From Limnothrix sp. CACIAM 69d (GTDB lineage: Bacteria > Cyanobacteriota > Cyanobacteriia > CACIAM-69d), in contig MKGP02000097.1 of NCBI GenBank assembly GCA_001913845.2, positions 21,614 to 85,613 of the forward strand: a stretch of DNA of 64,000 nt, in the 5' to 3' direction. The notes beneath the pieces are model-generated. The model saw only the letters and a list, made by a program, of their open reading frames with translations. It made no database searches and was not told where the DNA came from. A program made the position numbers and the translations under genes. Below, piece by piece: positions 47,701 through 56,200 of this stretch; position 1 is the stretch's first letter, and the number at the start of each line of letters is the position of its first letter.

Positions 47701-49251
47701 CAGGATTTGTTGGGCTGGGGTTGGCTGAATGCCATTCACCCCAACGATCGCGCCGCCACGGAGGCCGCCTGGTCTCGTTCCATCATCAGCAAACAGCCCT
47801 TCACCCTGGAGCACCGGCTGCGGCGCTATGACGGGCAATATCGCTACATGAGTGTGCGGGCCGTGCCGATTCTGGATGATGTGGCCAATGTCTATGAATG
47901 GGTGGGGGTTCACACGGATATTACCGATCGCAAGTTGGCGGAACTGGAACTGTTCGATCGCGAAGCCTTCCTGCGCACCATCTTTGACGGGGTGGAATAT
48001 CCCATTTTTGTTTTGGCCGTCCTGCCCGATCGCCGGTTGGAATATATCGGTTGGAATGCGGCCAGCGCCCGCTTAACCGGCCTGCACGAGTCCCGGGTTT
48101 ATCACCACACCCCCACTGAAGTGTTTGGCGAAGAATACGGAACCATCATGGAGGCCCATTACTGGAGTTGCGTAGACCAACGCCAAACCATTGTTCAGGA
48201 TGAATATGTCACCACTCAGCGGGGACGTTTGTGGCTGCTGACCACCCTGAATCCGCTGTTTGACAAGAAGGGGCGTGTTTATCGAATTGTGGCCACCTCG
48301 ATCGACATCACCAAGCGTCGCCAAGCCGAAGATGCCCTCCAACAAAAGGCCGCCGACCTAGAAGCGGCGCTGCTGAATCTGCAACATACGCAAAATCAAC
48401 TGATCCAAAGCGAAAAGATGTCCAGCCTGGGGCAGTTGGTGGCGGGCGTGGCCCATGAAATCAACAACCCGGTGAACTTCATCCATGGCAACCTCAGCCA
48501 TGCCCATCGCTACGCGGAAGACCTGCTGGAAATTGTGCAAGCCTATCAAGAACGAATTCCTAACCCAGACCCAGACCTCAACGACCTGATTGAGGAAGTG
48601 GATTTGGAATTTGTGGCGGAAGATTTGCCCAAGCTATTGCAATCCATGCGGGTGGGCACCGATCGAATTCGGGAAATTGTCTCCTCCTTGCGGAACTTCT
48701 CCCGACTGGACGAAGCGGATGTGAAGGAGGTGGATTTGCACGAGGGAATTGATAGCACCCTGCTGATTTTGCAAAATCGCCTGAAACCCAAGCCGGAGCA
48801 TCCGGGCATTCAGGTGGTGAAGCAATACGGTGTTTTGCCGAGGGTGGAGTGCTATGCGGGGCAGCTCAATCAGGTGTTTATGAATATTTTGGTGAATGCG
48901 ATCGATGCCCTTGAGGAGCGCGATCGCCTCCGCGACACCGAAACCATCAAAGACCATCCGAGCCAAATCACGATCACGACCCGGGCGATCGACTCGCGTT
49001 GGGTGCAAGTTCAACTCTCAGACAACGGGCCAGGCATCGCCCCAGACATCCAGCAACGACTCTTTGATCCCTTCTTTACCACCAAGCCCGTGGGCAAGGG
49101 CACGGGGCTAGGCATGTCCATCAGCTATCAAATCGTGACGGAGCGCCATGGGGGCCGCTTGATTTGCGAATCTGCGCCCGGCCAGGGAGCCACCTTTGTC
49201 ATTGAAATTCCGCACCACCAAACGGGCCCAACGGCCCATCCGGAAACCTAG
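44779..49251 (+). CDS. Large soluble multi-PAS histidine kinase
   Basis: 1490 residues. About nine consecutive PAS/PAC units fill residues ~30-1190; most end in a PAC-like phrase such as GLVIDVTQQRQAEEEL, GLLLDITDRQ or WVGVHTDITDRKLAELEL. The kinase core follows: phosphoacceptor His in LVAGVAHEINNPVNFIHGNL (~1235), and ATPase with NAIDALEERD, LSDNGPGIAPDIQQ and GKGTGLGMSISYQIV. There is no transmembrane segment, receiver, GAF or phytochrome domain, so it should sense cytoplasmic ligands or redox through PAS cofactors. No response regulator is adjacent. Confidence 0.96.
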   Translation: MTASIVLEPEVFNALQQELETLRLKVHQQQTQFDRLTQNLPGVVYQFQVDAAGEMTFPYASIGCRELFEVEPEGMIQAIEMLSLADRETLMQATERSRQSLSDFHWEGPFMLPSGKERWLRLVSRPERLADGRTLWDGLVIDVTQQRQAEEELRRTQRFLSAVLDALPMPVVVKEAAELRVSTLNPAAERLFGVAAADLLGRPMDELFAPEQAAELRSDDRAALAQRQILDQPPTPMRIGGEQRWLQSRRIAIWNGDRPQYLMAIYEDVTERYQSEQELLRQQALLKSLIAAAPIGIAITDRHYRILEANHRLSELNGLTVADHLGQTMQVTAPNLAPHLERIYEEVWQTGQAISNLELTGAQLHHPDPDRVWNLSYFPIWDREGTISAIGTIVVEITEQRRIETALRQANSRFQQIADNLPGIVFQYRRRTGDPLGEFIYISSRVREIFQVEPDAILADSAVMWGCVHPDDVTAFVESMERAVNHGLEWRHKYRILLPSGELRWIQGISRMVMGEEGTLHADGLLLDITDRQLALQNLEQMRDRFQRLADSIPGVIYQYETSGNDPIGRFLYLSPGCQEVYGIDPIRGQNDPLSLWTLTHPDDLLNVQASIQVAIAARTNWQYEYRIITPQGEVKWLQSAARGRFLNDGRSIWDGLILDVTDRKAAEVALQQERSLMQLVLDNVSDGVMACDMTGRITLANHTARQWYNCNLQGLLPEEWMSLYTVLEPDGITPIAPAQMPLSRAILGESVHDFEMVVHVPNEDPHRIVCHSEPLRESDGYQIGAMVVMYDVTEYYEAQERLRRLTESLQEAQRVAHLGSWEYHVATGEVSWSEEIFRLFNYPIEEGVPEFDQSISLYSPSSQQRLQMAFEECLSDGQSYDLELEGIEQINGLSRYFRVKGLPERDANGQIVRVYGILMDISDLKQAEAIRRRSEVRFRTLIEATSQIVWVTSRLGEFAADQPKWRAFTGQSRQDLLGWGWLNAIHPNDRAATEAAWSRSIISKQPFTLEHRLRRYDGQYRYMSVRAVPILDDVANVYEWVGVHTDITDRKLAELELFDREAFLRTIFDGVEYPIFVLAVLPDRRLEYIGWNAASARLTGLHESRVYHHTPTEVFGEEYGTIMEAHYWSCVDQRQTIVQDEYVTTQRGRLWLLTTLNPLFDKKGRVYRIVATSIDITKRRQAEDALQQKAADLEAALLNLQHTQNQLIQSEKMSSLGQLVAGVAHEINNPVNFIHGNLSHAHRYAEDLLEIVQAYQERIPNPDPDLNDLIEEVDLEFVAEDLPKLLQSMRVGTDRIREIVSSLRNFSRLDEADVKEVDLHEGIDSTLLILQNRLKPKPEHPGIQVVKQYGVLPRVECYAGQLNQVFMNILVNAIDALEERDRLRDTETIKDHPSQITITTRAIDSRWVQVQLSDNGPGIAPDIQQRLFDPFFTTKPVGKGTGLGMSISYQIVTERHGGRLICESAPGQGATFVIEIPHHQTGPTAHPET

Positions 49252-49471
49252 GGCTTGGCCTCTGGAACCCTTGAGGGCCATCCCTTGGGCCAAGACCTTC
49301 CGTTGGGAACGATCCCGCCGAGGTGGCCACAATCCGAGGGAGCGATCGGCCCCCGATTGGCAAAATCTCATCTTTTTTAAAAAATCCTCTTAAAGATTCG
49401 TAAACTAGTTAGACACCATCCGGGCCCGACTGGCCGGATGCGATCGGTGTCTCGAAACTTTGAGGAGTGTC

Positions 49472-50401
49472 ATGAAGTCACTGCCCCAACAGCCGCTCTC
49501 GTTGATTGAGCGCGCTTGCCTGATAGGTCACATTATTGCCATGGCGTTTGGCCTGGCTGGGTTGCTGTACGTCTTGCCTCGTCCTGACCTGATCGCCAGC
49601 TTGCCGCCCATCGGAATCCAGTTTTTTCAATGGAGTATGGGTCAGGGGGGTGTTGGCTACATCATCCTGGGTGCAGCGGCCGTGGCCCTGTACCTGGCCC
49701 GCGTTTTGGGCTGGCAACGGATGTTGCTATTTTTCTTGCCCTCGGTGGGCTTGTCCTTGGGTAGCGAACTGCTCGGAACCAGCACGGGCTTCCCCTTTGG
49801 CCACTATCACTACCTGTCGGGGTTGGGATATAAGGTTGCGGGTTTAGTGCCGTTCACGATCCCGCTGTCTTGGTTTTATATGGGTGCGGTTTGCTACCTG
49901 CTGGTAATGGTCGGGCTGGAGCGTTTGAATTTGCCGGGGCTGCTGCGCCAGGCGGGGGCCGTGGTGGGCGGCGCGGTGTTGCTGATGGCTTGGGATCTGG
50001 TGTTGGATCCGGCCATGAGCCAAACGTCTCTGCCCTTCTGGGAATTTGAGGAAATTGGCGAGTTCTTTGGAATGCCCTATCGCAACCTGTCGGGTTGGGT
50101 GGCGACGGGGATGGTGTTTATGTCGGTGGCGGCGTTGTTGTGGCGTGGTCAGCGGTTGAATTTGACCCGATCGCAACTGACGGTTCCGGTGATTGTCTAT
50201 CTGGTGAACTTTGCCTTTGGGGCAGCGATTACGGTGTTTTCGCTGGATCCGGGCTTCCTGGTGCCCACGATGATGAGTGTGGCGATCGGGGTGTTGCCGG
50301 CGGTGCTGTTGTGGGCGATCGCGCCGACGGAGGCTCCCAATGCGGAACCGGCGGAGACTGCGCCCCTGAATGCTCCCCCGCTGGAAGTGGTTGCTAAGTA
50401 G
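49472..50401 (+). CDS. cruF: CruF carotenoid 1',2'-hydratase
   Basis: Adds water across the psi end group of gamma-carotene-type substrates on the path to myxol and related glycosides. About 309 residues from ATG at 49472, preceded by GAGGAG. Seven or so membrane helices (for example VGYIILGAAAVALYLARVLG and AGAVVGGAVLLMAWDLVLDP) and conserved polar pieces (TGFPFGHYHYLSGLGYK, WDLVLDPAMSQTSLPFWEF) of the DUF422/CruF family. The partner cruG lies 324 bases downstream, the same pairing as in Synechococcus sp. PCC 7002. Confidence 0.93.
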   Translation: MKSLPQQPLSLIERACLIGHIIAMAFGLAGLLYVLPRPDLIASLPPIGIQFFQWSMGQGGVGYIILGAAAVALYLARVLGWQRMLLFFLPSVGLSLGSELLGTSTGFPFGHYHYLSGLGYKVAGLVPFTIPLSWFYMGAVCYLLVMVGLERLNLPGLLRQAGAVVGGAVLLMAWDLVLDPAMSQTSLPFWEFEEIGEFFGMPYRNLSGWVATGMVFMSVAALLWRGQRLNLTRSQLTVPVIVYLVNFAFGAAITVFSLDPGFLVPTMMSVAIGVLPAVLLWAIAPTEAPNAEPAETAPLNAPPLEVVAK

Positions 50402-50471
50402 TGGTTGCTCAGTAACGAACGGGAGCTTGGCCGCTTTTGGCCGATCGCACCATAACTCCAATCTTTCCCCC

Positions 50472-50505
50472 CAATCCCCTCTGAGCGGGTGCGGGGGGTT
50501 GTTGT
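50472..50505 (+). terminator. Possible terminator between cruF and cruG
   Basis: CAATCCCC (50472-50479) pairs with GGGGGTTG (50494-50501) with one G-T wobble; the loop is 14 bases and TTGTT follows. If active it would separate cruF and cruG transcripts. The remaining ~220 bases before cruG show nothing else. Confidence 0.4.
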
Positions 50506-50725
50506 TCAGCGAAGCATTCAGCCAGAAATCCAACCAGAGGTTCAGCAAACCATTCAGCCAGGGATGCAAGCTCCAATTGGCCGCAAGCCCCCTGTAAAAT
50601 TCACGTTGAGAGCCTGACGGGTGTTCACGAATGCCTTGGGCTGACGAATTTCGCCTTATATTGCGCTTGATATTGCGCCTTGTTTCGATCGCCCTTTGCG
50701 ATCAATCCCACTGGAGAACAGCAGC

Positions 50726-51952
50726 ATGGTGACCGGAGCGGAAACTGAGACCGGAGCGGTAGTTTGGGGGGCGATCGCCCTTGGGTTGTTATTGGTGCAG
50801 CTTCCGGCCGTTGCCATTTTGTTGGCTCGGTTAATGCAAGGCCCCGGTCGCCAACAGCCCCTGCAACCCAGGGACACCACCCACGACCAGCTTGGTTCCG
50901 TCAGCATTCTGGTGCCCACCCTGAACGAGGCGGAACGGCTGGGGCCCTGCCTAACGGGCTTGGGGCTTCAGGGCTACGAGGTGCGGGAAATTTTGGTGAT
51001 TGACAGCGACTCCACCGATGGCACGCCGGAACTGGTGAAGGCCGCCGGTCGCCAAGATCCCCGCCTGCGATTGTTGCCGGATGATCCCTTGCCAGGAGGC
51101 TGGGTGGGGCGGCCCTGGGCGTTGCACACAGGATTTCGCCACAGCAACGAACAAAGTCGTTGGATTTTGGGGATTGATGCGGATACTCGGCCCAAGGCGG
51201 GCTTGGTGTCGGCGGCGATCGCGGCGGCCGAAGCGGGGGGCTATGACCTGGTTTCTTTTTCGCCGCGCTTTTTGCTGCAAACGCCCGGTGAGCTGATTTT
51301 GCAACCGGCCCTGTTGATGACGCTGGTGTATCGGTTTGGGCCGGCGGGCAGCTCGATCGGGGGGCCCACTCGCACCATGGCCAATGGTCAATGCTTTTTG
51401 GTGCGACGCGATCGGCTCGTGGACTTGGGCGGCTATAGCAGCGCTCGGGGGTCTTTTTGTGATGATGTGACCCTGGCGCGGACGGCGGCGGCCCAGGGAA
51501 TGAAGGTGGGCTTTTTGGATGGGGGCAAGCTGATCGAGGTGCGCATGTATGAAGGGGCCGCCGAAACCTGGAAAGAGTGGGGCCGATCGCTCGATCTTAA
51601 GGATGCCAGCCCTCGGGCCCAAACCCTGGGGGATTGTCTCTTTTTGTTAGCAGTGCAGGGCTTGCCCTTACCCTTGGTATTGTTATTATTCGAGCCGGCC
51701 TGTGCCAGTGCTTCCTGGTTGGTAACCGCCGCCTGGGGCCTGAATCTGGCACTGTTGCTCATCCGATTTGCCTTAAATTGGGCGATCGCACCGTCCTATA
51801 ATCTCAGCGGCGCAAAGCTTCCCTGGCTTTTCTTTCTGTCGCCTTTGGCGGATCCCTTGGCCGCCCTGAGAATTGGGCTATCATCGGTGCAAACGCCGAC
51901 GCAGTGGCGCGGGCGTAGCTATTCCCCAGCCGTGCCAACCAACGCGGGCTAG
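50726..51952 (+). CDS. cruG: CruG carotenoid 2'-O-glycosyltransferase
   Basis: Attaches a sugar to the 2'-hydroxyl of myxol-type carotenoids. About 408 residues from ATG at 50726 (GGAG nine bases before). An N-terminal helix precedes a GT2 domain with VSILVPTLNEAERLGPCLTG, VIDSDSTDGTPELVKAA and GIDADTRPKAGLV (DxD). Several C-terminal helices (LFLLAVQGLPLPLVLLLFEP and WLVTAAWGLNLALLLIRFAL) anchor it. The call rests on family fold plus the adjacent cruF; which sugar is used cannot be told. Confidence 0.92.
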   Translation: MVTGAETETGAVVWGAIALGLLLVQLPAVAILLARLMQGPGRQQPLQPRDTTHDQLGSVSILVPTLNEAERLGPCLTGLGLQGYEVREILVIDSDSTDGTPELVKAAGRQDPRLRLLPDDPLPGGWVGRPWALHTGFRHSNEQSRWILGIDADTRPKAGLVSAAIAAAEAGGYDLVSFSPRFLLQTPGELILQPALLMTLVYRFGPAGSSIGGPTRTMANGQCFLVRRDRLVDLGGYSSARGSFCDDVTLARTAAAQGMKVGFLDGGKLIEVRMYEGAAETWKEWGRSLDLKDASPRAQTLGDCLFLLAVQGLPLPLVLLLFEPACASASWLVTAAWGLNLALLLIRFALNWAIAPSYNLSGAKLPWLFFLSPLADPLAALRIGLSSVQTPTQWRGRSYSPAVPTNAG

Positions 51953-52054
51953 TTCAGCGGCATCACATCTTCCAGGGGGTTTGCCCCCCTTTTGATTGCC
52001 CTGGATCCTAGCCCGGCCGCTGCTTCCGTCCTGTCGTCGCGAGGAGTGCCGCCC

Positions 52055-53032
52055 GTGAGTGGTAACGAACAAGTTGTCAAGTACTTCATCATGGAAGCCA
52101 ATGAGCATCTGGAGGCGATGCAGGCGGCCCTGGGGAACTTGCAAGCAGTCATCGAAGAATATGAGGAGTGCAACACCATCTACCGAGCCGCCCACACCAT
52201 TAAGGGCAGTGCGGCCATGCTTGGCTTTGAGGGAATGCGCCACCTAGCTTTGTTGCTTGAAAACTGTTTTAAGTTCCTGCGCGAAAACCCTATCAAGTTA
52301 GATACCAGAGATCAGCAAGATTTCGCAAATGGTGTCGCCCTTTTGGAGAAACTGACCCGGGCCCTGGAGGGTGGCACTTACAACGATCAGCAGGCCGTTC
52401 CGGCGGTAGACAGTCTGCGCCCATCCCTGGAAGCCCTATACGAACGAATTAAGAAGCGGGCGGCGGGCGAACCGGAAACACCTGCCCCAGCGCCTGCCCC
52501 AGCGGCTAAACCACTGCCGGCCAATTTTGGCCCGTTGGTGATGGAAGCGCTGAAGCAAATGGTGGTGCTGTTTAAGCAACCGGCCACGCCGGAGTTGCGC
52601 TCACAGCTCGATCGCCTCTGTCAAAAGCTGCTGCAATTGGGTGATGGCTATGCCACTTGGCAAACCCTGATCCAAGCTACCCGCCGGGCGATCGCCCATC
52701 CCAAAGTGCCCTTCAATGCGATCGCCCCGATCGTGGTGCGGGATCTGAGGCAGGCCACTGAGTTAATGGCCGGGGGCAAAGGCCACAGCATCACCCTGGG
52801 CCCCGAACTCCAAAAATTCGCTCCACCGGCCGCCGCAGCCGCTGCGGCCGCTCCCGACGCGACCCCAGCCGCTCCGGCCGCTACTCCGTCCCCAGCTCCG
52901 TCCCCAGCTCCGGCCAATGGCCAAGTCAGCATTCCCCGGGATCCCAAGGGTGCTGCTCGGATTCTGATTTCCACGTTCCCCAAGGATCAACTGATGGAAA
53001 TTGCCCGCTATTTGGCGGCGGCAGCTCGCTAG
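52055..53032 (+). CDS. Hpt-domain phosphotransfer protein
   Basis: About 325 residues. I choose GTG at 52055 because GAGGAG lies eight bases before it; the frame is open further up. The N-terminal ~110 residues are an Hpt domain with the phosphoacceptor His in IYRAAHTIKGSAAMLGFEGM. A long helical middle domain of no recognised family follows, then an Ala/Pro-rich linker (~260-295) and a C-terminal helix (ISTFPKDQLMEIARYLAAAA). CheA-like N-termini look similar, but no kinase core is present, so it is an orphan relay protein. Confidence 0.9.
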   Translation: MSGNEQVVKYFIMEANEHLEAMQAALGNLQAVIEEYEECNTIYRAAHTIKGSAAMLGFEGMRHLALLLENCFKFLRENPIKLDTRDQQDFANGVALLEKLTRALEGGTYNDQQAVPAVDSLRPSLEALYERIKKRAAGEPETPAPAPAPAAKPLPANFGPLVMEALKQMVVLFKQPATPELRSQLDRLCQKLLQLGDGYATWQTLIQATRRAIAHPKVPFNAIAPIVVRDLRQATELMAGGKGHSITLGPELQKFAPPAAAAAAAAPDATPAAPAATPSPAPSPAPANGQVSIPRDPKGAARILISTFPKDQLMEIARYLAAAAR

Positions 53033-53050
53033 GTGCGCTGCAAGATTCTG

Positions 53051-53171
53051 GAAACAAAGGCCTGAGAGGCCTGAGATGTTGGAGACAAGGGCCTGAGATG
53101 GCGGAGACAAGGGGCTGAGATGGCGGAGACAAGGGCCTGAGATGGCGGAAACAAGGGGCTTAAGCCCCTTG
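53051..53171. repeat. 22-base tandem array running into palindromic element copy 4
   Basis: Near-identical 22-mers start at 53081, 53103 and 53125 (ggagacaagggcctgagatg-type), with degenerate copies before. The fourth unit begins GGAAACAAGGGGCT and turns into the perfect palindrome at 53152-53171. Thus the palindrome's left arm (ACAAGGGGCT) is itself homologous to the repeat unit. It lies between the convergent Hpt and TamB-like genes. Confidence 0.9.
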
Positions 53172-53255
53172 TCTAGCGAGGGTTTGGCGAGGGTTCGATA
53201 GACGAATGAGCAGACAAAGCGGCCATGGCTGACCGCTAGGGAGCGGACTAGCCCC

Positions 53256-56200
53256 CTAAAAGCGGCGCTCGAATTGCACCGAAAGACGCGACTCGCCCGC
53301 AAAGTCTGTGGAGCCGCGAATGACGGTGTCGTCGTTGAGGCGATAGTCCAGATTGAGGCGGGTGGTGTTGTTAATTTCCGAGATGATCTGGGCGATCGAA
53401 ACGGAGAGATTGTTATTCAGGTCAATGCCCGCTTCAATGCCGAGACCGAGGGCGGTGGCTCGATCGTTTCGGTTGTTGTCGCCCCGAGGCCGGGCGGTGA
53501 CGGTGGTGGGATAAATCCGAAAATCCGTCAGCCCGATCGCGCTGGCAATGTTGGTTTGAATGTTGTTGAGCAACCCAGCGCCGGCCAAGTTAGCCAGCAC
53601 CACGGCCCCACCGCTGCGATCGTCAAAGGTATTAATCAAGCTGCCACCAATCAGGGCCAAAATTTGCGCCTCGCTGCGGGCGGGCCGACTGGTGAGGCGA
53701 ATTTGATCAAGCAGTTGGCTGGCGCGACCTTGAACGGTGGCCTTGATCCGAACGGTGCGAGTGGATCCCACGGATCCAACCACACTTTCTCGAATTTCGG
53801 CGGGGTTGAAGCCGCTGGTGTTGTCCGTTTGCAGGGGGTTGCGGGTGGAGTCGGGCACAAAGGCCACCATCTTCACATCCAGGTAAGGATCCAGACCCGA
53901 TCGGGGGCGAAATTCCGCAAATTGAGGTTCGCCGCGCTCCAGGGTGAATTGCGTTGTGAACAGGTTAATTAGGCCCCGTTGCAGTCGAATGCGGCCGCTG
54001 GGGCGCGGATCGGCCAAGGTTCCGTTCAGCTCCAGGCCACCCTCCGCCAGGAAGTTTAAGACGGGCAATTTCAAAATTTGCAGACCCCGACCCAAGTTCA
54101 CTTGCAGGTTTTGGAAGCGCGGGGTAATTCCCACGGTGGCGGCATTGGGTGCGCTGGCCATCAGGGCCGCTGGATCCGTGGGCAAAATCACCCGACCATT
54201 AACCAGACCCAGGCTGCCGCCGACGATCGGCTTGAGGGCCGTGCCCGTGATGCTGATTTGGCCGTTCACGCCTCCTTCATAGAGATCCCGAAAATTAAGC
54301 TGCAATTGATCCAACGCCACGTTTAGGGGTGAATCATTGGGCCCGAGGGCCTTGGTGTCGGCAATGGGCAAGATGCCCCCCATCCGAATTTGTCCTTGGC
54401 CAAAGGCTCCGTTGATGCCGTTCACCACCAGCCGATCGCCCGTGAAGGTGGCTTGACCGTTGATGTTAGTGATGGTTTGGGAAAGACCCTGCAACCCGAT
54501 CGCCGCGTTGGCAAACTGGGCCTCTCCGGTGGCCTGCGGTTGGGCCAAGGTTCCGCCCACACTCAGCCGCACGCGCCCCTGGCCGCCCAGCCATTGGAAC
54601 TGCGGAATTAACAGGCTCGCCAACCCCAGTTCCTTATCTTCCAGTTCGGCATTCAGGCGCAGGCTGTCGTTGTCCGGTTCCACCTTGGCGAAGGGAAGCT
54701 TTTGGGGAATGCTGCCGGTGATCGCGATCGGGTCCTTGTCTTGGCTGCCTTGCACCGCCACGGCACTGCTGAAATTCAGTCTTGCTTGGGCATAGCTAAA
54801 GTTGCTGGTGGCCGTTTCGATCGGGGTGTTGTTCAGTTTGCCGCTGTTGAGCACCACCTGCCCCACGGCCCTTGGATCGTCGATCGTGCCGGCCAGGGCC
54901 GCCGTGATATTCACCCGGCCGCTGAGGCGAGGCAAACCGGTGCGGCCGTAGAGTTCACGGACTTGGGGAATATTTTCCAGGGATTCGGCGGGAAAGTTGG
55001 TGAGCTGAAATTGACCCGACTGGGTTTTGCCAATTTGCCCCGCAAAGGCCAGCAGGATATCGTTGCGGCGAAATTCCAGGGGGGCCAGGGTGAGGGTGTT
55101 GTCTTGGAAGTCGCCGCGAATATCCACCTGATCCGCATTCAGGGCCACTTGAGCCAAGCTACAGGCCTCTTCCGGTAACCAACTCCAGTCGCGACCCGAG
55201 AGATTGAACTTGGCGGCAATGCCCGTTTGCACGCTGCCGTTGAAGGTGAGGTTGGCCCCAAACCCGCCCCGGATGCGATCGAGATTAGCGATCGGGCTGG
55301 CATTACAGCGATCGGCGATCGACTGGTTCAGCAGGGCCTTGATTTCCGCTAACTTCCGCAACTGTTGGGAAAGGGGTTGATCCGCCACTTCCACCGCCAA
55401 GGGCACCACCTGGGCAGCGGCGGCATAGGTGGGCGGCCGCAGGTTTTTGGCCCATTGGGCCGCGGATTCAAAATCCGTTAGTTGCAGGATCCGAATCAGG
55501 GTTTCTAGCTTGCCGTTGCGGGCTTGCACCTGGCCCTTGAAGCGCGGATCAGCGGCCACCACCAATTCCGCGCCCACGAGATATTCACTGTCCCCTTGGG
55601 TTAATTTGCCATCGGTCAGCACGGCGCGGTTGTTGGCATACCCAAACAGGCCGGTGAATCGATCGCCAAAGGCCACCCCCACGCCCGGTTGTTCGGCGCT
55701 GATTTGGCCCTGGGCGGTGAAGCGATCGAGGTTCAAGCGTGCTTGGGCGGCGATCGTCCCTCGGGGAATGCCGGCCGGTTCCGTGAGGGCCGCGGGCCAA
55801 CGCAACCGCTCCAATTGCAAATTCGCCAGCTCGGCCAAGAAATCTCGCCCTTGGCGGCGGCCGGTGGCGGTGGCCCCTTGCCATTGCAAATCAAAACTGG
55901 TGGGCAGGAATTGTCGATCGAGCCGCAGGGCCAGACGATCGGACTCGCCCCGCAGGTCGATCGACAATCCCCGATTCAAGCTCACGTCCACGGGCCCACT
56001 CATCAGCAGGTTAAAGTTTGCGCCCGCCGCTTCCAACCCCACCAAGTTGGCCGTCCCGATCGCCCGTAAACCGGCCAGGGGGCCATTGATCTGGCCGGTA
56101 AAATTCGCCCGCCCCGCCAGCAGGGGCCGATCGCGAAACGCATCCCGCACCCCGGCCGGAATTAGATTAGGAACCAAACCGGGCAAGGGTTCCAAGTTGA

